Below are positions 1 through 11,389 of a stretch of DNA of 64,000 bases, one piece after another. The position numbers and the translations under genes were made by a program. The notes below the pieces were generated by a model. The model saw nothing but the letters and a program-made list of their open reading frames with translations, was not told where the DNA came from and made no database searches. This stretch comes from Atherix ibis (Eukaryota; Arthropoda; Insecta; Diptera; Athericidae). Position 1 is the first letter of the stretch. Each line of letters starts with the position of its first letter. Where the stretch lies: contig OY282606.1 in NCBI GenBank assembly GCA_958298945.1, positions 56,371,920 to 56,435,919 of the forward strand. The letters run 5' to 3'.

Positions 1-312
1 AATTGGACAATTTGAAATCGAAGCGGCCATGACAGAGGTGTAAGTTGGCTTTTTTAAATTAATTTTCAGTTCTAGTTAATCACATAAAAATAAAACGTGT
101 TCGGTGATAAAAAATTAGTAATAAATAAATATAAGTATGTTCTGTTATAAGCTATATTTTTTTTAATAATAAATTGCAAAATACGCGCAACGAGTCCAAA
201 TATATAATTGAGCATTCATCATCAAATCGTTTCAAACCATTTGCGAATGGTTGCTGTGCCTCAGTCTGGTTAAATTGAAAAGGGAGAGCGCACATTTCTA
301 ATATGTTTAATT

Positions 313-985
313 TCACAATGCTTGTGGGTATATAATATTTTTTGTTGTTCCATTGTCTGCGCAGATATAGAGATTGTCTGGTTTGCCGACTACATATATA
401 GTCCATGCGAGAAGCATTTTGTGTCTGGATCTAAACCGCACAATTCTAAAGAATGGCCCTGAGTTTTGTTGATGGTGATTGCAAACGCCAATCGAATTAG
501 GAATTGCAATCTCTTAAATTCAAAAGACAAATCCGCTGGAATCATAGGAATGCGAGGAATTAGGACATCTTCATCTTTGAAAGGTCCTGTCAAAATTCTT
601 GCTTCTACGAAGTTGCTCATTAATTTTTTTTAGTGTGAGCCGCGTGATGTTGCAAAGCTATGGCTCGCTAATATATCTCAACATGATAATCGGCACACCG
701 ATTTTCAATTGCAGAACGTGCAGAGGCATTTCTGGCAGGTTGACTGAATTCAAAAATTCTGTTGGATAATTAAACGCATCATCTGCTTCCATAATAGTGT
801 CAACGGATTTGTGTGTGGTTGCCTCGCTTCGAATGTTAAGTTCGTAGATGTATTTGTTCTTAGCCGCAAGATTAGCTCGTTTACTCAGGCAACCGTCATT
901 ATAAAATAACTTCCTAAAGCGAATCATAACTGGTACTTTCAAAGCCAGGATTGACGGTCTTAGGTTCGGTGGTACTGAAAGGGAA
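313..985 (-). pseudogene. Helitron PIF1-like helicase, C-terminal remnant
   Basis: Decayed C-terminal part of the Rep/helicase protein of a Helitron rolling-circle transposon. Read on the minus strand, successive frames give the family's conserved blocks in order: YPTEFLNSVNLPEMPLHVLQ, a PIF1-type KIGVPIIMLR, then RIPMIP followed by FEFKRLQF, AFAITINKTQGHS (helicase motif), GKPDNLYICADNGTT and a terminal YPQAL with stop. The frame is broken by a stop after ISEP near 660, a shift in an A-run near 630 and another shift near 400, so it is a pseudogene. The N-terminal half (Rep HUH nuclease and the Walker motifs) is absent, and no Helitron 3' hairpin terminus was found. In Helitrons this enzyme unwinds DNA during transposition. 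The remnant abuts a mariner fragment on the other strand. Confidence 0.85.
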
Positions 986-989
986 TTGT

Positions 990-1286
990 TCAATATGAGC
1001 TGCTACAATTTGGTCAAACTGTTAACTCAGTACTATACTTTGAGCAGCTCGCGAGATTACGCCAAGTGATTGAGCAAAAACAGCCAGAATTGATGAATTG
1101 GATGAATTCCATCACAATACGGCCCGACCACACACATTATCTAAAACTCGCCAAAAATTAAGAGAGCTTGCCTGGGAAGTTTTCATGCATCCACCGTCTA
1201 GCCCAGACTTAGTCTCCTCAGACTACCACTTGTTTCGATCTCTACAGAAGGCTCTTAATAAAATCGAGGCCTGTAAAACTACATAA
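990..1286 (+). pseudogene. mariner transposase fragment, catalytic C-terminal part
   Basis: Remnant of a D,D34D mariner transposase. The frame gives YELLQFGQTVNSV, then HHNTARPH (the family's HHDNARPH block with the catalytic Asp lost), LRELAWEVFMHPPSSPDL and SDYHLFRSLQKALNK. Both ends and the N-terminal DNA-binding domain are missing, and no terminal repeats are visible. By its motifs it belongs to the same lineage as the outer element at 15.0-17.4 kb. It starts where the minus-strand Helitron helicase similarity stops, so one of the two is truncated at that junction. Confidence 0.8.
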
Positions 1287-1598
1287 TTCAGTTTCTTAAT
1301 CATAAATCTTAAGACTCTGACTTAGACGTCTTTATTTTACTCCATAAACTTTTTTGACCAACTAACATTCCAAATAAATTCTACTAAAAGAGGGTAAAAA
1401 ATAAATTAAAAAAAATGTTTTTAAAGTAATTTTTGGTAATATTTGATTAAAAATAAAATAATTTATTAATTTCTAAAATAAATTGAGTAGTGCACGCAAT
1501 TCTCGCTAGATGGTAGTAGTGAAGCAAGCTGGTGTATTGCCTCAACCGAATTCGTATAACATACATGCAATGTTAGTTTCCTCTTCTTATTATTAAAA

Positions 1599-1773
1599 AG
1601 TTCCATTTTATATGGTGGACCATTTAAAAACTAGTCTATATTTTTTTTAAATTTCCGGTTTTATTAGAAAGATTGAACATTGAAATTTAATAATGAAAAT
1701 AAAATTTCTAATAAAACCGGAAATTTATAAAAATATACACAAGTTTTTTTTATTTACTTTTTAAAATGGAACT
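1599..1773. repeat. fold-back (MITE-like) repeat
   Basis: A stem-loop made of nested inverted repeats. The outer arms are 12 bp (1599-1610 and 1762-1773, agttccatttta / taaaatggaact) and the inner arms are a perfect 22 bp pair at 1649-1670 and 1705-1726. No open reading frame is present. The size and structure suit a small non-autonomous DNA transposon, but no clear target-site duplication was recognised. Confidence 0.55.
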
Positions 1774-1835
1774 TCTAAATTTGGACCACATATATGCTCC
1801 ACCCTATATATTGTCGAAGGAAAACAAAATCGCTG

Positions 1836-1887
1836 CATTATTAATCCTTTTCTAGAAGCAAAGAAGTCTAGAAAAGGAGTAATAATG
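1836..1887. repeat. short hairpin with 21-bp arms
   Basis: The arms 1836-1856 and 1867-1887 are inverted copies with one mismatch and a 10-bp spacer. It may be a MITE remnant or a structured RNA. Nothing in the flanks decides this. Confidence 0.5.
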
Positions 1888-4724
1888 TGGAGATATTAGT
1901 TTTGAATTGCTTTACTGGTTCAAACGTTTCGGCTGATTAGTAATCAACTAATTTGTAATATAGTATGCAAACCTATTTCAAATTTGGGGTTCGTGCAAAT
2001 CTTTCAATTTTTCAAAATCTAATCCTTTAAGGGAATTTTCCGGTAAACGTATTTGAACTTCCTTCCTTGTTCTTAATAATGAATGTAAAGATTACAATAA
2101 AGATCACACCAGCTTAACCAAATATAAGAAATCTTTTGTGAAATAATTGTATTGAGTAGCCCTTTCCAGAATTATCCAGTATCAAATTTTAGATATTTCT
2201 CTTAAGATATTTTAGATAATTAAATTAAACTCATATTTTGAGATGTAAATCGGTGCTGCGTGTATATTCCTCTTACATTATTTGTGTAATTGTACTTTTA
2301 TATATCATCAAATCTACTGGTTAGACGTATTCTAACTGAAAATATAAAATTAACTCTAGAAAAATATACACCATCGCTGTTTCAAAAACTTGGAGCCAAT
2401 TCTGTAAAGAATGAAATGCATTAAGAAAAATATAAAATTCTTTATTTCTTTTTAAGTAATGTTAAAAATTGTGCCTTTTTTTTTAAGTTTCTTCATTTTA
2501 AATATTTAAAATGGCTTAGTACAACATATTTATTTATAAGGACATCATAAAAAACAGCCATTAACTGAACGGAATACATTATTCACTTTATTTCTATATT
2601 TTTATAAAATTGTAAAGAAAATTATATAATGTCAAAATACTACATTAATTTGGTCCGATATACGAATGTCGTATATCGGCTAGATTAAAAATTTGGATAA
2701 AAAGTACATTACTTACGGCTATCGGTCGATTAAAATCTTAATAACATTATTAGCACGTGATGTAATACTAATGGCCCCAAATAGACATTTTTGGTCGTTT
2801 TATTAGAGAAAAATCGTTTCTGGTGTAACAAATGGTAGTCAGTTTTGTACTGACTAAGGAAGTCATGAAAAAAAATAAAATACGTCAGCAAGAAAGAAAA
2901 TGCCGTAAATACTTTCCGAATATATTTTAGCTCCAACTGTGTACATATTTAAATAAAAGAAAAACTAAGAAACGATGGTCTGACTCTGAACGGATCGATG
3001 GAGGTGTGAGGACAAACTGGCTACTAGCATAAAAGTAATCGTAAAAGAATAAAAAATGTTCGACCATTTAGAATATTTTGCCGTTTATCAAAATGTTTTT
3101 GAACATATTTTTGTATTTTTAGCCAAAACTCATCAAAATAAAAGGCAAGAAGAAACCCCATCGGCATAAGAGTCGTCATCGACTTGTAGACTGAAAAACT
3201 GTTGGCCTCATGGGGGACATGGTGTTAGGATTTTCTATTTTATTTGGAGTTTTTCGGTTTTATTTGCGACGATTATTAGTGTTGTTCAAACAGTTTATTC
3301 ATGGCCATATCCTACCCTTTTGTCCTTTTGCTATTTTCTGCCTATTTACAACACATCCAATGTTTCGTTCTTATTCAGTTATTCACTAACAAATTTATGG
3401 ATAAACAGAACAAGGAACCTTTTTTATGGCCAAAAATTTCTCATTTTGATGGTCTTTTAGACAACAAGAAAAATTCTAAGGGAATGCTTAAAAAAAGAGA
3501 AAAAAAACGGCTATGTATACAGAGACCTCTTTAGTAGACTAAGTTGATAAACTGCAGAGGACAAAAAATAAATTTACTGGAAACTAGTTCTGATGACTTA
3601 ATTCTATTCTTTTCAAGTTTGATAAATTACGAAAACTTATCCTTTATACGTTTGAATATACGAGCTGAAAAAGCTTTTTTCCTTATTATTTGGAAGAAAA
3701 TGAAAAAAAATAAAAATAATATAAAATCACAGCACATCATAGTAGAGTATACACATAGATGATGACTTAACGCGATTCAATCTATTATGGCTTAAGCTTG
3801 GAATAGCAGATTATTAAGTAAGTTTCAATGAACTTATATTTACTTAAGATAACTATCCTGGATTTATTATAAGAATATAATAGTAAATCTATTTAACTAC
3901 AGATTAAGTATAAAAATAGTGTTAGTTTTAATAATTTTTATAGTATAAAGCGATAAATGGAATATCAAATCACAATTGGTAATATTAACATAAGATTATA
4001 TTTTAATGTATTTATCCAGATGAAACTGAAAGAGCTACACTAGATCGTAAATTACAGTATTGAAAAATAACAAATTTTTATTGTTTTTAAGACTTGTTAT
4101 TTTTAAGTTCGTGCAAACTTTACTTTTGTGGCTTTACTATGGACTTGTCATGTTGCAACACCTCAGTACAAAATTGGTTTAGGAAATTATTAACTCTTTA
4201 TGATCATCACGGCACTACTCATTGTATTCTTAAAATTATATTATATATTTTTTATCCATTTATACTATATTAACGACTACACCATGCAAAAAGCAAATTA
4301 ATTGTGAAAAAATATTACAATTACCTGGAATATGAAGGAGGAACAGAACCACTTTGGTGCTACTTCAACTATTAAGGTTTTGATTAGCTTAGTAATTCTC
4401 ATAGTCAATGCTACATCAATAAGCATGGGAAGTTATTTGGGAGGGTCATTGATAATAATGAAACTTTTTATTATGAGAACCAATTAATTAATTTACGATA
4501 ACTAATCGAAGAATACCATATTTTACATTGCTGTGAACATAATGTGGAGAATTCATAATCTAACGAGATTTTTGACTAGACATATTGGATACAATGGGAC
4601 TAATAAGATTCTTAGTAGTTTTTTGTATCGTCCACTCACTTCGAGTCTTTTTAAGCTCGTATGTAGTGTATTGTTGGAAAAGTTAATATTTATATTTTCT
4701 ATTTTTTAAAAAGCGTATTTATTG
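1888..4724. other. AT-rich non-coding stretch
   Basis: No convincing gene or transposon was recognised. It contains a 9-bp-arm hairpin at 2655-2679 (ccgatatac / gtatatcgg) and one possible terminal exon at 3123-3194, listed separately. Open frames here are short and have the composition expected by chance in AT-rich DNA. Confidence 0.5.
3123..3194 (+). other. possible 3' terminal exon of a small basic protein
   Basis: A good-looking splice acceptor (T-rich tract ending tatttttag at 3122) is followed by 23 open codons and a TGA. The predicted tail is very basic and His-rich: PKLIKIKGKKKPHRHKSRH is followed by RLVD and the stop. Over half the residues are K, R or H, a composition seen at the C-termini of nucleolar and ribosome-biogenesis proteins. 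No upstream exon was identified within the window, so this could be chance. Function not assigned. Confidence 0.2.
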
Positions 4725-4726
4725 TA

Positions 4727-5958
4727 CGAGGGTCGTTCAATAAGTCCTTAGAAAGCCTCTTAGTGTCGGTAAAGATTTTTTTTTGTAAGTAGCATTATCG
4801 CATTATTTTGTAATGGAGATGTTTGATTTCAGCTCGATCCATAGCGTAGGTCAATTTCTATCGTCGATTAAAGTTAACGACATTTATTTGTGCATAACAA
4901 TGGAAAAAAGCGAGTTTAGGGCTGTCATCAAACATCTCCATTTGAAAGGCTTAAGCCCGAAAGAAATCAAAGCCGAGTTGGATGCAGTTCATGGCACATC
5001 TGCACCTGTGTTTGCGACGATTTACAATTGGGTGAATAAATTTAAACGTGGCCGTTCATCCACAAAAGATGAACATCGTTCAGGACGCCCAGTTGAGGTG
5101 TCTACTCCTGAAATCATGGACAAAATCCACGATCTGATTTTGAACGATCGGCGAATTAAAGTGCGCAAATTAGTTGAGGCCACGGGCATATCACAAGGTA
5201 CAGTCGCTTCAATTTTGCATGAAAAATTGTCTGTGAAAAAAATTTCGGCAAGATGGGTGCCGCGTTTGCTCTCAGAGGAGAATAAGCGCAATCGTGTAGT
5301 GGACTCTGAGGCTATGTTGGCACTCTTTCATCGCAATCCTGCCGAATTCCATTGTCGATATGTCACTGTGGACGAAACCTGGATACACTACTACACTCCA
5401 GAAACGAAGAGACAGTCATCACAGTGGATTTTCAAGGGTGAACGGGCTCCGAAGAAGGCAAAAACTGTGCCATCGGCCGGCAAGGTGATGGCCACGGTCT
5501 TTTGGGATTCGCAGGGCATCATTTTTATCAACTACTTGGAAAAAGGAAAAACAATAACAGGAGCGTATTACGCGTCGTTATTGCAACGGTTGAGCGAGGA
5601 AATCAAAGAGAAAACGCCCCCATCTGAAGAAGAAAAAAATCCTCTTGCATCAAGACAATGCGCGTGAGCACACCTGCGCTGTTTCCATTTCCAAAATTGT
5701 GGAATTGAGAATGGAATTGTTGCAGCATCCCGCTTATTCACCAGATTTGGCCCCGAGTGACTATTTTCTTGGCCCCGAGTGACAATCTGAAGAAATGGCT
5801 TGGCGGACGACGGTTCCCTTCCAACGAGGACGTCATTGCTCAAACGGATGAGTATTTTGCAGAACTTTCAAAATCTTATTTTTTGGACGGAGATTAAAAA
5901 TAAAATTTTTTTTTAAAAAAATAGTTTTTTTCCATCTTTTTCTAAGGACTTATTGAAC
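4727..5958 (+). mobile_element. mariner transposon, near full length
   Basis: A Tc1/mariner-superfamily element with a TA dinucleotide before its left end. The left inverted repeat starts cgagggtcgttcaataagtc and continues to about 4755. The right end carries the complementary ctaaggacttattgaac up to about 5958, after which the match is lost, so the outermost right end has decayed. At roughly 1.23 kb its size is normal for mariner. It holds one broken transposase gene on the plus strand and lies directly beside a minus-strand mariner fragment. Confidence 0.88.
4900..5897 (+). pseudogene. mariner transposase pseudogene (D,D34D)
   Basis: The family start MEKSEFRAVIKHL at 4900 is preferred over an upstream ATG at 4813, because the extra 29 residues have no family counterpart. 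Order: N-terminal helix-turn-helix DNA-binding region (about residues 1-115), linker with WVPRLL, then the catalytic domain with VTVDETW (first Asp), HQDNAR (second Asp) and YSPDLAPSDYF (third Asp). Two lesions inactivate it: one extra C in the C-run at 5617-5621 shifts the frame, and a 15-bp tandem duplication (ttggccccgagtgac at 5747-5761 and 5769-5783) adds a stop just after the third Asp block. The tail NLKKWLGG to KSYFLDGD resumes afterwards and ends early. Transposases of this family cut and paste DNA at TA sites in the nucleus. Confidence 0.9.
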
Positions 5959-5984
5959 AAAGATTACAATTTTGCTCGACAACG

Positions 5985-6225
5985 TTTCGCCATCTATATA
6001 AAGAAAGATCTGTCTTTGTCGGCAAAAAACTGAATAAGGTACTGATTGGAAGCCTTATCTGAATTGAAGGTCATATCACGTAAAGAGTTCTGAAGAGACC
6101 GAAACAATTGGAAGTCTGACGGCGCAAAATCGGGCGAATTTGGTAGGTATGGCAGCATATCCCATCCAATCTCCAATATTTTTTGATGGGTGATCAAACT
6201 TGTGTGTGGTCTCATATTCTCGTAA
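5985..6225 (-). pseudogene. mariner transposase fragment
   Basis: Minus-strand C-terminal piece of a second mariner lineage: RPHTSLITHQKILEIGWD, then SPDFAPSDFQLFRSLQNSL and FFADKDRSF. The second catalytic Asp block is altered (ENMRPH) and a frameshift follows FADKDRSF. It sits tail to tail with the mariner ending at about 5958, with almost no spacer. The upstream part beyond 6225 is not recognisable. Confidence 0.8.
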
Positions 6226-6484
6226 ACTCATCTATAATTAACTAGTTCTGGGGACCTTAGACTAACAAACTCCTGGATATGCCCCAACGTCAGATTCCCG
6301 TATACGAGTATGTATACGTAATTGTATGTCTAAATCGGCGATAAATCATACTTTTCGCATATAAGTGTACAGAAATGTTTGTGTAGATATGACCCACAGT
6401 GACAGAAATCAAGTTTTTCTTTTGAAATTTTCTGGTATTGAATGCAGTTTAATTTTAGGTTTATTATATACTCGTATTAGTTAA

Positions 6485-6830
6485 AACCCGGCGTGCGCTA
6501 CTGTGCCCCACAATAATATATTTTTAGTTGAAAAAAGACTTTATTGCAAAGCAAGTGGGTATCAATATTTTTTGGTGTTCCTTCTCTGGAGCAAGTAACT
6601 TATAGTTGACCATAGGCAAAGTAAGAATTTTCTAAATTCAATCCAGTAATACTAAGCGATTGTTGATTGCGTTTTGTTGATTGTAATTACAAAGGTAAGA
6701 TCTACTGGAAACTGAAGTCACTAGAAATCGAAGGGTAAATTGGGGGGAATCATTTATATCTGAATTATACCTGTAAAAATTTAGTCACTTTTATACTTGA
6801 AGTATACCCGAATAAATTGTCCATTGCGTG
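6485..6830 (-). pseudogene. second Helitron helicase remnant, heavily decayed
   Basis: Minus-strand similarity to the same C-terminal region as the 0.3-1.0 kb copy, spread over shifting frames. Recognisable pieces are IPPNLPFDF, LQFPVDLTFVITINKTQ, LDLENSYFAYGQL and TCSREGTPKNI (the family's CSRVGKP block). Stops and shifts are frequent, so it is an older insertion than the first copy. Confidence 0.6.
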
Positions 6831-6849
6831 AGAGAATATTAGTAAATAA

Positions 6850-9105
6850 ATTAAAGTCATTTAGACTTAAAAATCGTAAAAAATTGAAAAAAGTTAAGGC
6901 ATAAAAAAAGAAAAACGGGAAACAAATCTTTAAAATGCAAACAAACGTAATTTCTTATATTAAAAAATGCAAAGAACCAAAAAACATATATTATTTTAAA
7001 TACTTGCAGTACAGTGCCATTTTGGCGACCAATTAGAGGAAAATGGGCAGCGCAGAAACACTCTCCGTACCCAAAAATTCTTATATACAAATTTTTATGT
7101 GGATCCGTTGAGCTGATTAGGAGTCTATAGGGAACATACAGATAGAGAAACATTTATTATTATATATATAGAAGACATATTTTATAAATATCAATTAAAT
7201 ATTTAGCTCCTTAATTTTGTAGACATTTAAGTAGTTTCAAAACACCATTCTCCATGAAATGGTAGCAAACTGAACAACTTGCATACTTTTTTTTTTACCT
7301 TTGTGCTTTTGACAAATATCGCAAACTTAAAGTTTAAGTGTAGTTTTATTGAATTTTGAATAATTTACGAGCAAATAAGTATAAATTTATCAATTTACAT
7401 TAAACGTTTTATTCTTCACAACACTAAATAGAAATTGTTTATTTCGGATTATGAAGTGTTTTCCGAAATATTTCTGGTCATTCAACGAAATAAGGAAACC
7501 GGAAATTTCTTTCTTTCGGTAAGTTGATATCTTTATTTCTATTATATAATTTAACAAACATTTAATATACGATATGTTTTAGTGTTTTTTAATTATTTAT
7601 TTAATTGAAAAAATTGTTAAGAAGTGAAGTATTTGTGCTTAAATAAATTTAAATAATTATTTCGTTAAATAATTTAAATAAATATTTTAATATTCGTTTT
7701 CGTTAATTGATTTTAAATGTAAATATTAAGCGAATCATATTTTCATATTTTTAAATTATAGATTCTCACACAATATGTGGTTACTAAAAAAGTGCATTGC
7801 AGCAATATCGTTAGGACTTGGCCGGAGCCGCGATTGCGGATTTGAAATTAAAATAGATGCGAGTGGAGGAGATTGTAAAGAAATGCTAGTCCTAAGAATA
7901 TAAGCGCAGTTTTGTCATATTATATGAAAACATCTCAAGAATGATCCGTCAATTGTGAGTATTTATAAAAAATATATGTATAATATATAATGTTATGAAA
8001 CTTTGTAAGATGTTGATATCGATAGATTCAAATTATATGGCCTTGTAGAAAGGGGCAACTGAAATAAAATCTGAACATAAAGATTTAGTAGAATGCATGA
8101 ATAATAGAAACAAATTTGCTAAAAATTTACCACCCCTTTGGAAAAATACTATCGATCACCTAATATTAACAAGCAAACTATTAATAATCAATCGTAAGTG
8201 GAGTGAGAGCGGGTTGTGTCTATAAATTATCAAAATTGGCATAAATGTGATGCCGAAACAGAAGAATTAAAAATTAACCTGTAAGAAGATAGAATTCGTA
8301 AAGTTGAGCATAAAAATCATATTAATTCTGCCAAAATAAGCCCCTCGAATGAATCAGAAACTATTATACTAAAAGATGTCAATAAAATATGGCAATAGAA
8401 AAGATATTCTTGCAAACAGAATTAATTATTTTTATTTATCATTTTAGATATAAAGAACGAGGTAATAATTACTTTTGAAGCAATACAATAATTCTGTGTA
8501 TTGGAAAATGTGTAATAGATTCTTAGAATGAGGATAAATTTTATTAAGTAATATCTATATGAATAAAATTCTTCAAAATATTCGGAGTGCATAAATAACT
8601 TTAAAAAATACTTTGAATATGATCCTCATGACTCAAGAGTGCTTTAACAGAAAGGTGAAGCCATTTTAGCACAGAATAAGGAAAACAATGTTGGTTAAAA
8701 TAAATTTAGAAGAATGCTAATTATAAACTTAATAAATTATTTAGGTACCACAAGTTTATCGTTCTAAAAAAAATATCGATTCTAAAAATGCTGTAGTACT
8801 TCGGCATGTAAGAAATTTAAAGACAATTATTAGCAACAATTCAACCTGTAAATTTAGTTTTCTACTATAATAAATAAAAATTAACCATTCTTAAAGATTA
8901 TAGTGTTTGATTAAAAAGTATGCCCCCAAACAGCAAAATTCTTAATATTAATAGATATATTAATAACTACAATAGCATTAATTTTTTTTTCTGCGACTAC
9001 AATTGTTTGTAACAAGCAGATTTACATACCATTTTAATTTACAATCTTGTGCATCATGAAGTGGGAGTAAACATATATCGGCATTGTGTCTTATAAGTGT
9101 TTCTG
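6850..9105. other. AT-rich non-coding stretch
   Basis: No recognised gene or element. A 98-codon minus-strand open frame at 6857-7153 is rich in F, L and Y and resembles no family I know, so I treat it as chance. A 42-codon open frame with a less biased composition is listed separately at 7775-7903. Confidence 0.5.
7775..7903 (+). other. short open frame, unrecognised
   Basis: ATG to TAA, 42 codons, starting MWLLKKCIAAISLGLG and containing RSRDCGFEIKIDASGGD. A T-rich tract ending in ttatag lies just upstream, so it could be read as an exon after an acceptor. The local GC content is higher than in its surroundings. I do not recognise it, and chance is a real alternative. Confidence 0.15.
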
Positions 9106-9618
9106 GGGAGGGCTGTACTTAGCCTACAAAAGAAAAACGAAAATTTTGGAAAGGTGGCAATTTATTTTTCCACATAATCTCCTTCCTACTGCGATGCCCA
9201 CAGTCTCAGCTATCTCGTGAACCATCAATCGACGGTCTGCCAACACGAGATCGTGGACTTTTTTAACGTTTTCCTCCGTAGCAGCCGTTTTCGGGGCACC
9301 TGGGCGTGGCTCATCAAAAACCGACGTGCGGCCACGAACAAACTCGTTGAACCAATTCTTGACGGTCGCCATCGAAGGAGAAGAGTCACCATACACAGCA
9401 TCCAAGCGATCTTTGATTTCGCTGCGCGTTTTCCCTTCCAAACGCTCGCCTTTCAAGGCTCTCAAAACAAAACTAATGAAGGGAATCGACTGAAACTTTG
9501 ACAGTAGGCTACTAAAAGAATGTACTGCACGATGGTAAATTTTTTTTGTGACAGCAGTTTCTTTTGTGACAGCAGTTCCATCGGGCGGTGAGGCTAAGTA
9601 CTTGTTGAATGAACCACG
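9106..9618 (-). mobile_element. internally deleted mariner (MITE-like derivative)
   Basis: A roughly 0.5-kb derivative of the same mariner family as the nested element at 16.2-17.4 kb. The right terminus ggctaagtacttgttgaatg runs to 9618 before a TA. The left terminus near 9106-9127 has lost about 10 bp inside the repeat. The remaining frame covers the N-terminal DNA-binding region (GKTRSEIKDRLDAVYGD, then VKNWFNEF, FDEPRPGAPKTAATEENV and ADRRLMVHEIAETVGIAVG) and jumps straight to the 3' end of the gene near 9170. About 750 bp with all three catalytic Asp blocks are missing. The usual ATG region is also deleted. A short tandem duplication (gtgacagcagttt) lies at 9548-9576. Confidence 0.85.
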
Positions 9619-9639
9619 TAGGACAATTCTCTCATAAGT

Positions 9640-11152
9640 GGATTATGATGATACGATAAAGGGGTGTAAAATTTTTGACAGTGGGAAATGGGACATTTAG
9701 ATTCGTTGTTACGAACATAAAAGGGGGGCATCAACAATTTTACGGAGGATCTTGGATTGTAAGGCTTGGACGCGACAGGAATTTAAATGTTTCGTTGAAC
9801 CCCAAAGTTCAATTCCAAATGTCCATATAGGTTTTATAATTGTATTGTAGATTAGAAGTTTATTTTTGATTCTTAGTTTCGAGCGTTTGTACAGTAGTCT
9901 AAGAAGTTGTAGGTAACGTCTGATAGCTTCAAGTCTTTTTAGTTTAGTATGTGGGTTCCATGTTAGTCTCTTGTCCAGCTAAAGTCCCAAATAAACTACT
10001 TTATCATATTGTGGGATCATGTTGCTATTAAGGTATAAAGGGGTAAGTTTTTCTTGACAAAGTGTGAAAGTAATGTGAGCACTCTTTTGTTCATTTACAT
10101 TCACTCTCTATCTGTTAAACCAGGATTGAAGGTTGTGTATATGGAATTGTAAATTGTTGGAAGCTATGTCAGGATTTGTAAGAATAGCAAGCATAAATAG
10201 CAAATGATAATATCAGGATCAGCTGGGATATCATGGGTGTAAATATCATATAAAATGGGACGAAGGATACTGCCTTGTGGAACTTCGGCTAGAATAGGAT
10301 ATATTTCAGAAGATTATGAGTTAATTGAAACTTGGAAATGACGTTGGGAGAGATATGAATTTATGATAAGGTAGTATGTTGAAGGAATAAATCTTTTGAG
10401 TTTCCAGAGGTGTCCAGGATACCACACACGATCAAAAGCTTGGGATATATCTAAAAATACTCCTGGGAAATACTCTTGACTCTCAAGAGAGGATGCAATA
10501 TGATCAACAATGCGATGGTATTGATGAATAGTGGATCTTTCCTTCCGTTCAGATCGGAAGCGAAATTGGTGATCAGGAATAATTTTTTTATTAGCTAGGA
10601 CTGGGTAGGGTCGTTTTAATAGGAGTTTTTCAAATATATTACCAAGAATTAGTAAGAGGCTTATAGGTCTATAGGTTTATTTGGTTTAGGAATCATTTTA
10701 ATGACAGAAAATTTCCAGAGTAAGGGAAAATAGATTGTGTGCAGGATACCATTAAAAATGTATATAATTAAAACTAAAGCTTTTCGGGAAATTTGATTCA
10801 GAATAGGAGCTGTTATTATATCATAACCAGGAGCTTTTTTATTGGGAAGGCGCAGAATAGTAGACATAATTTCCGAGGTTTCAACATTTTTGGTAGGAAG
10901 ACTCATAGGGATTGGGAACATTATTTGCGTGATAATTTTGTTAGTATGTGATTTGTTTTCTACACATATATCATAATGTGGAGCAAAAGTATTTACCAAA
11001 TGTTTAGCTAATACTTCGGCTTTTTGTTTCAGTGGGTGGGATGTTCTTTTGTACGAGAGTATTCGTCTAGTGGCTTCCCATAAAGAAATGTTGTCACTAA
11101 TCGATCTTGTATAAATTTCAAGCCGTTTATTATAGTGTTTTCTAATTTCCAT
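9640..11152 (-). pseudogene. Jockey LINE reverse transcriptase pseudogene
   Basis: Begins in a 163-codon open frame (11152-10661) with linker sequence and ILRLPNKKAPGYDIITAPIL, the standard entry to non-LTR RT. It continues in other frames with YRPISLLLILGNIFEKLL, IIPDHQFRFR, FLDISQAFDRVW (motif A with catalytic Asp) and VPQGSILRPILYDIYTHDIP (motif B). The FADD box (motif C) is gone: after IPADPD the sequence is deleted into LCLLFLQ. The thumb and C-terminal region RVNVNEQKSAH and YLQLLRLLYKRSKLRIKNKL follow. The enzyme would copy the element's RNA at a nicked target site in the nucleus. It is not functional here. Confidence 0.85.
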
Positions 11153-11389
11153 TTTCAGTTCACGTTGTAGTCGGTTAAGTTTCTGTTTGTAGGTAGGCGT
11201 TCGTACTCGTTGTCACTGCGTTCTCAATTTTTCTTTTTTCGTTAATTAATGTCCGTATTTTAGTTGGTAAATTTTGTTGTTGTAGTTGTGTCGTTTGCTG
11301 ATTTTAACGTTCGTTTCAAGTAAATCTGTTGGTCTAATTTGTTGCTAAATATGCTCCAGTCTATTTTTCCATTTATCAGCCTAGGATGA

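Noticed and set aside
1..50. Exon with splice donor at the window edge (gaggtgtaagt)
   Set aside because: Only about 12 open codons before a stop, no context to the left, and nothing recognisable.
6857..7153. 98-codon minus-strand open frame
   Set aside because: Residues are dominated by F, L, Y and I as in chance frames of AT-rich DNA, with no motif or family resemblance.
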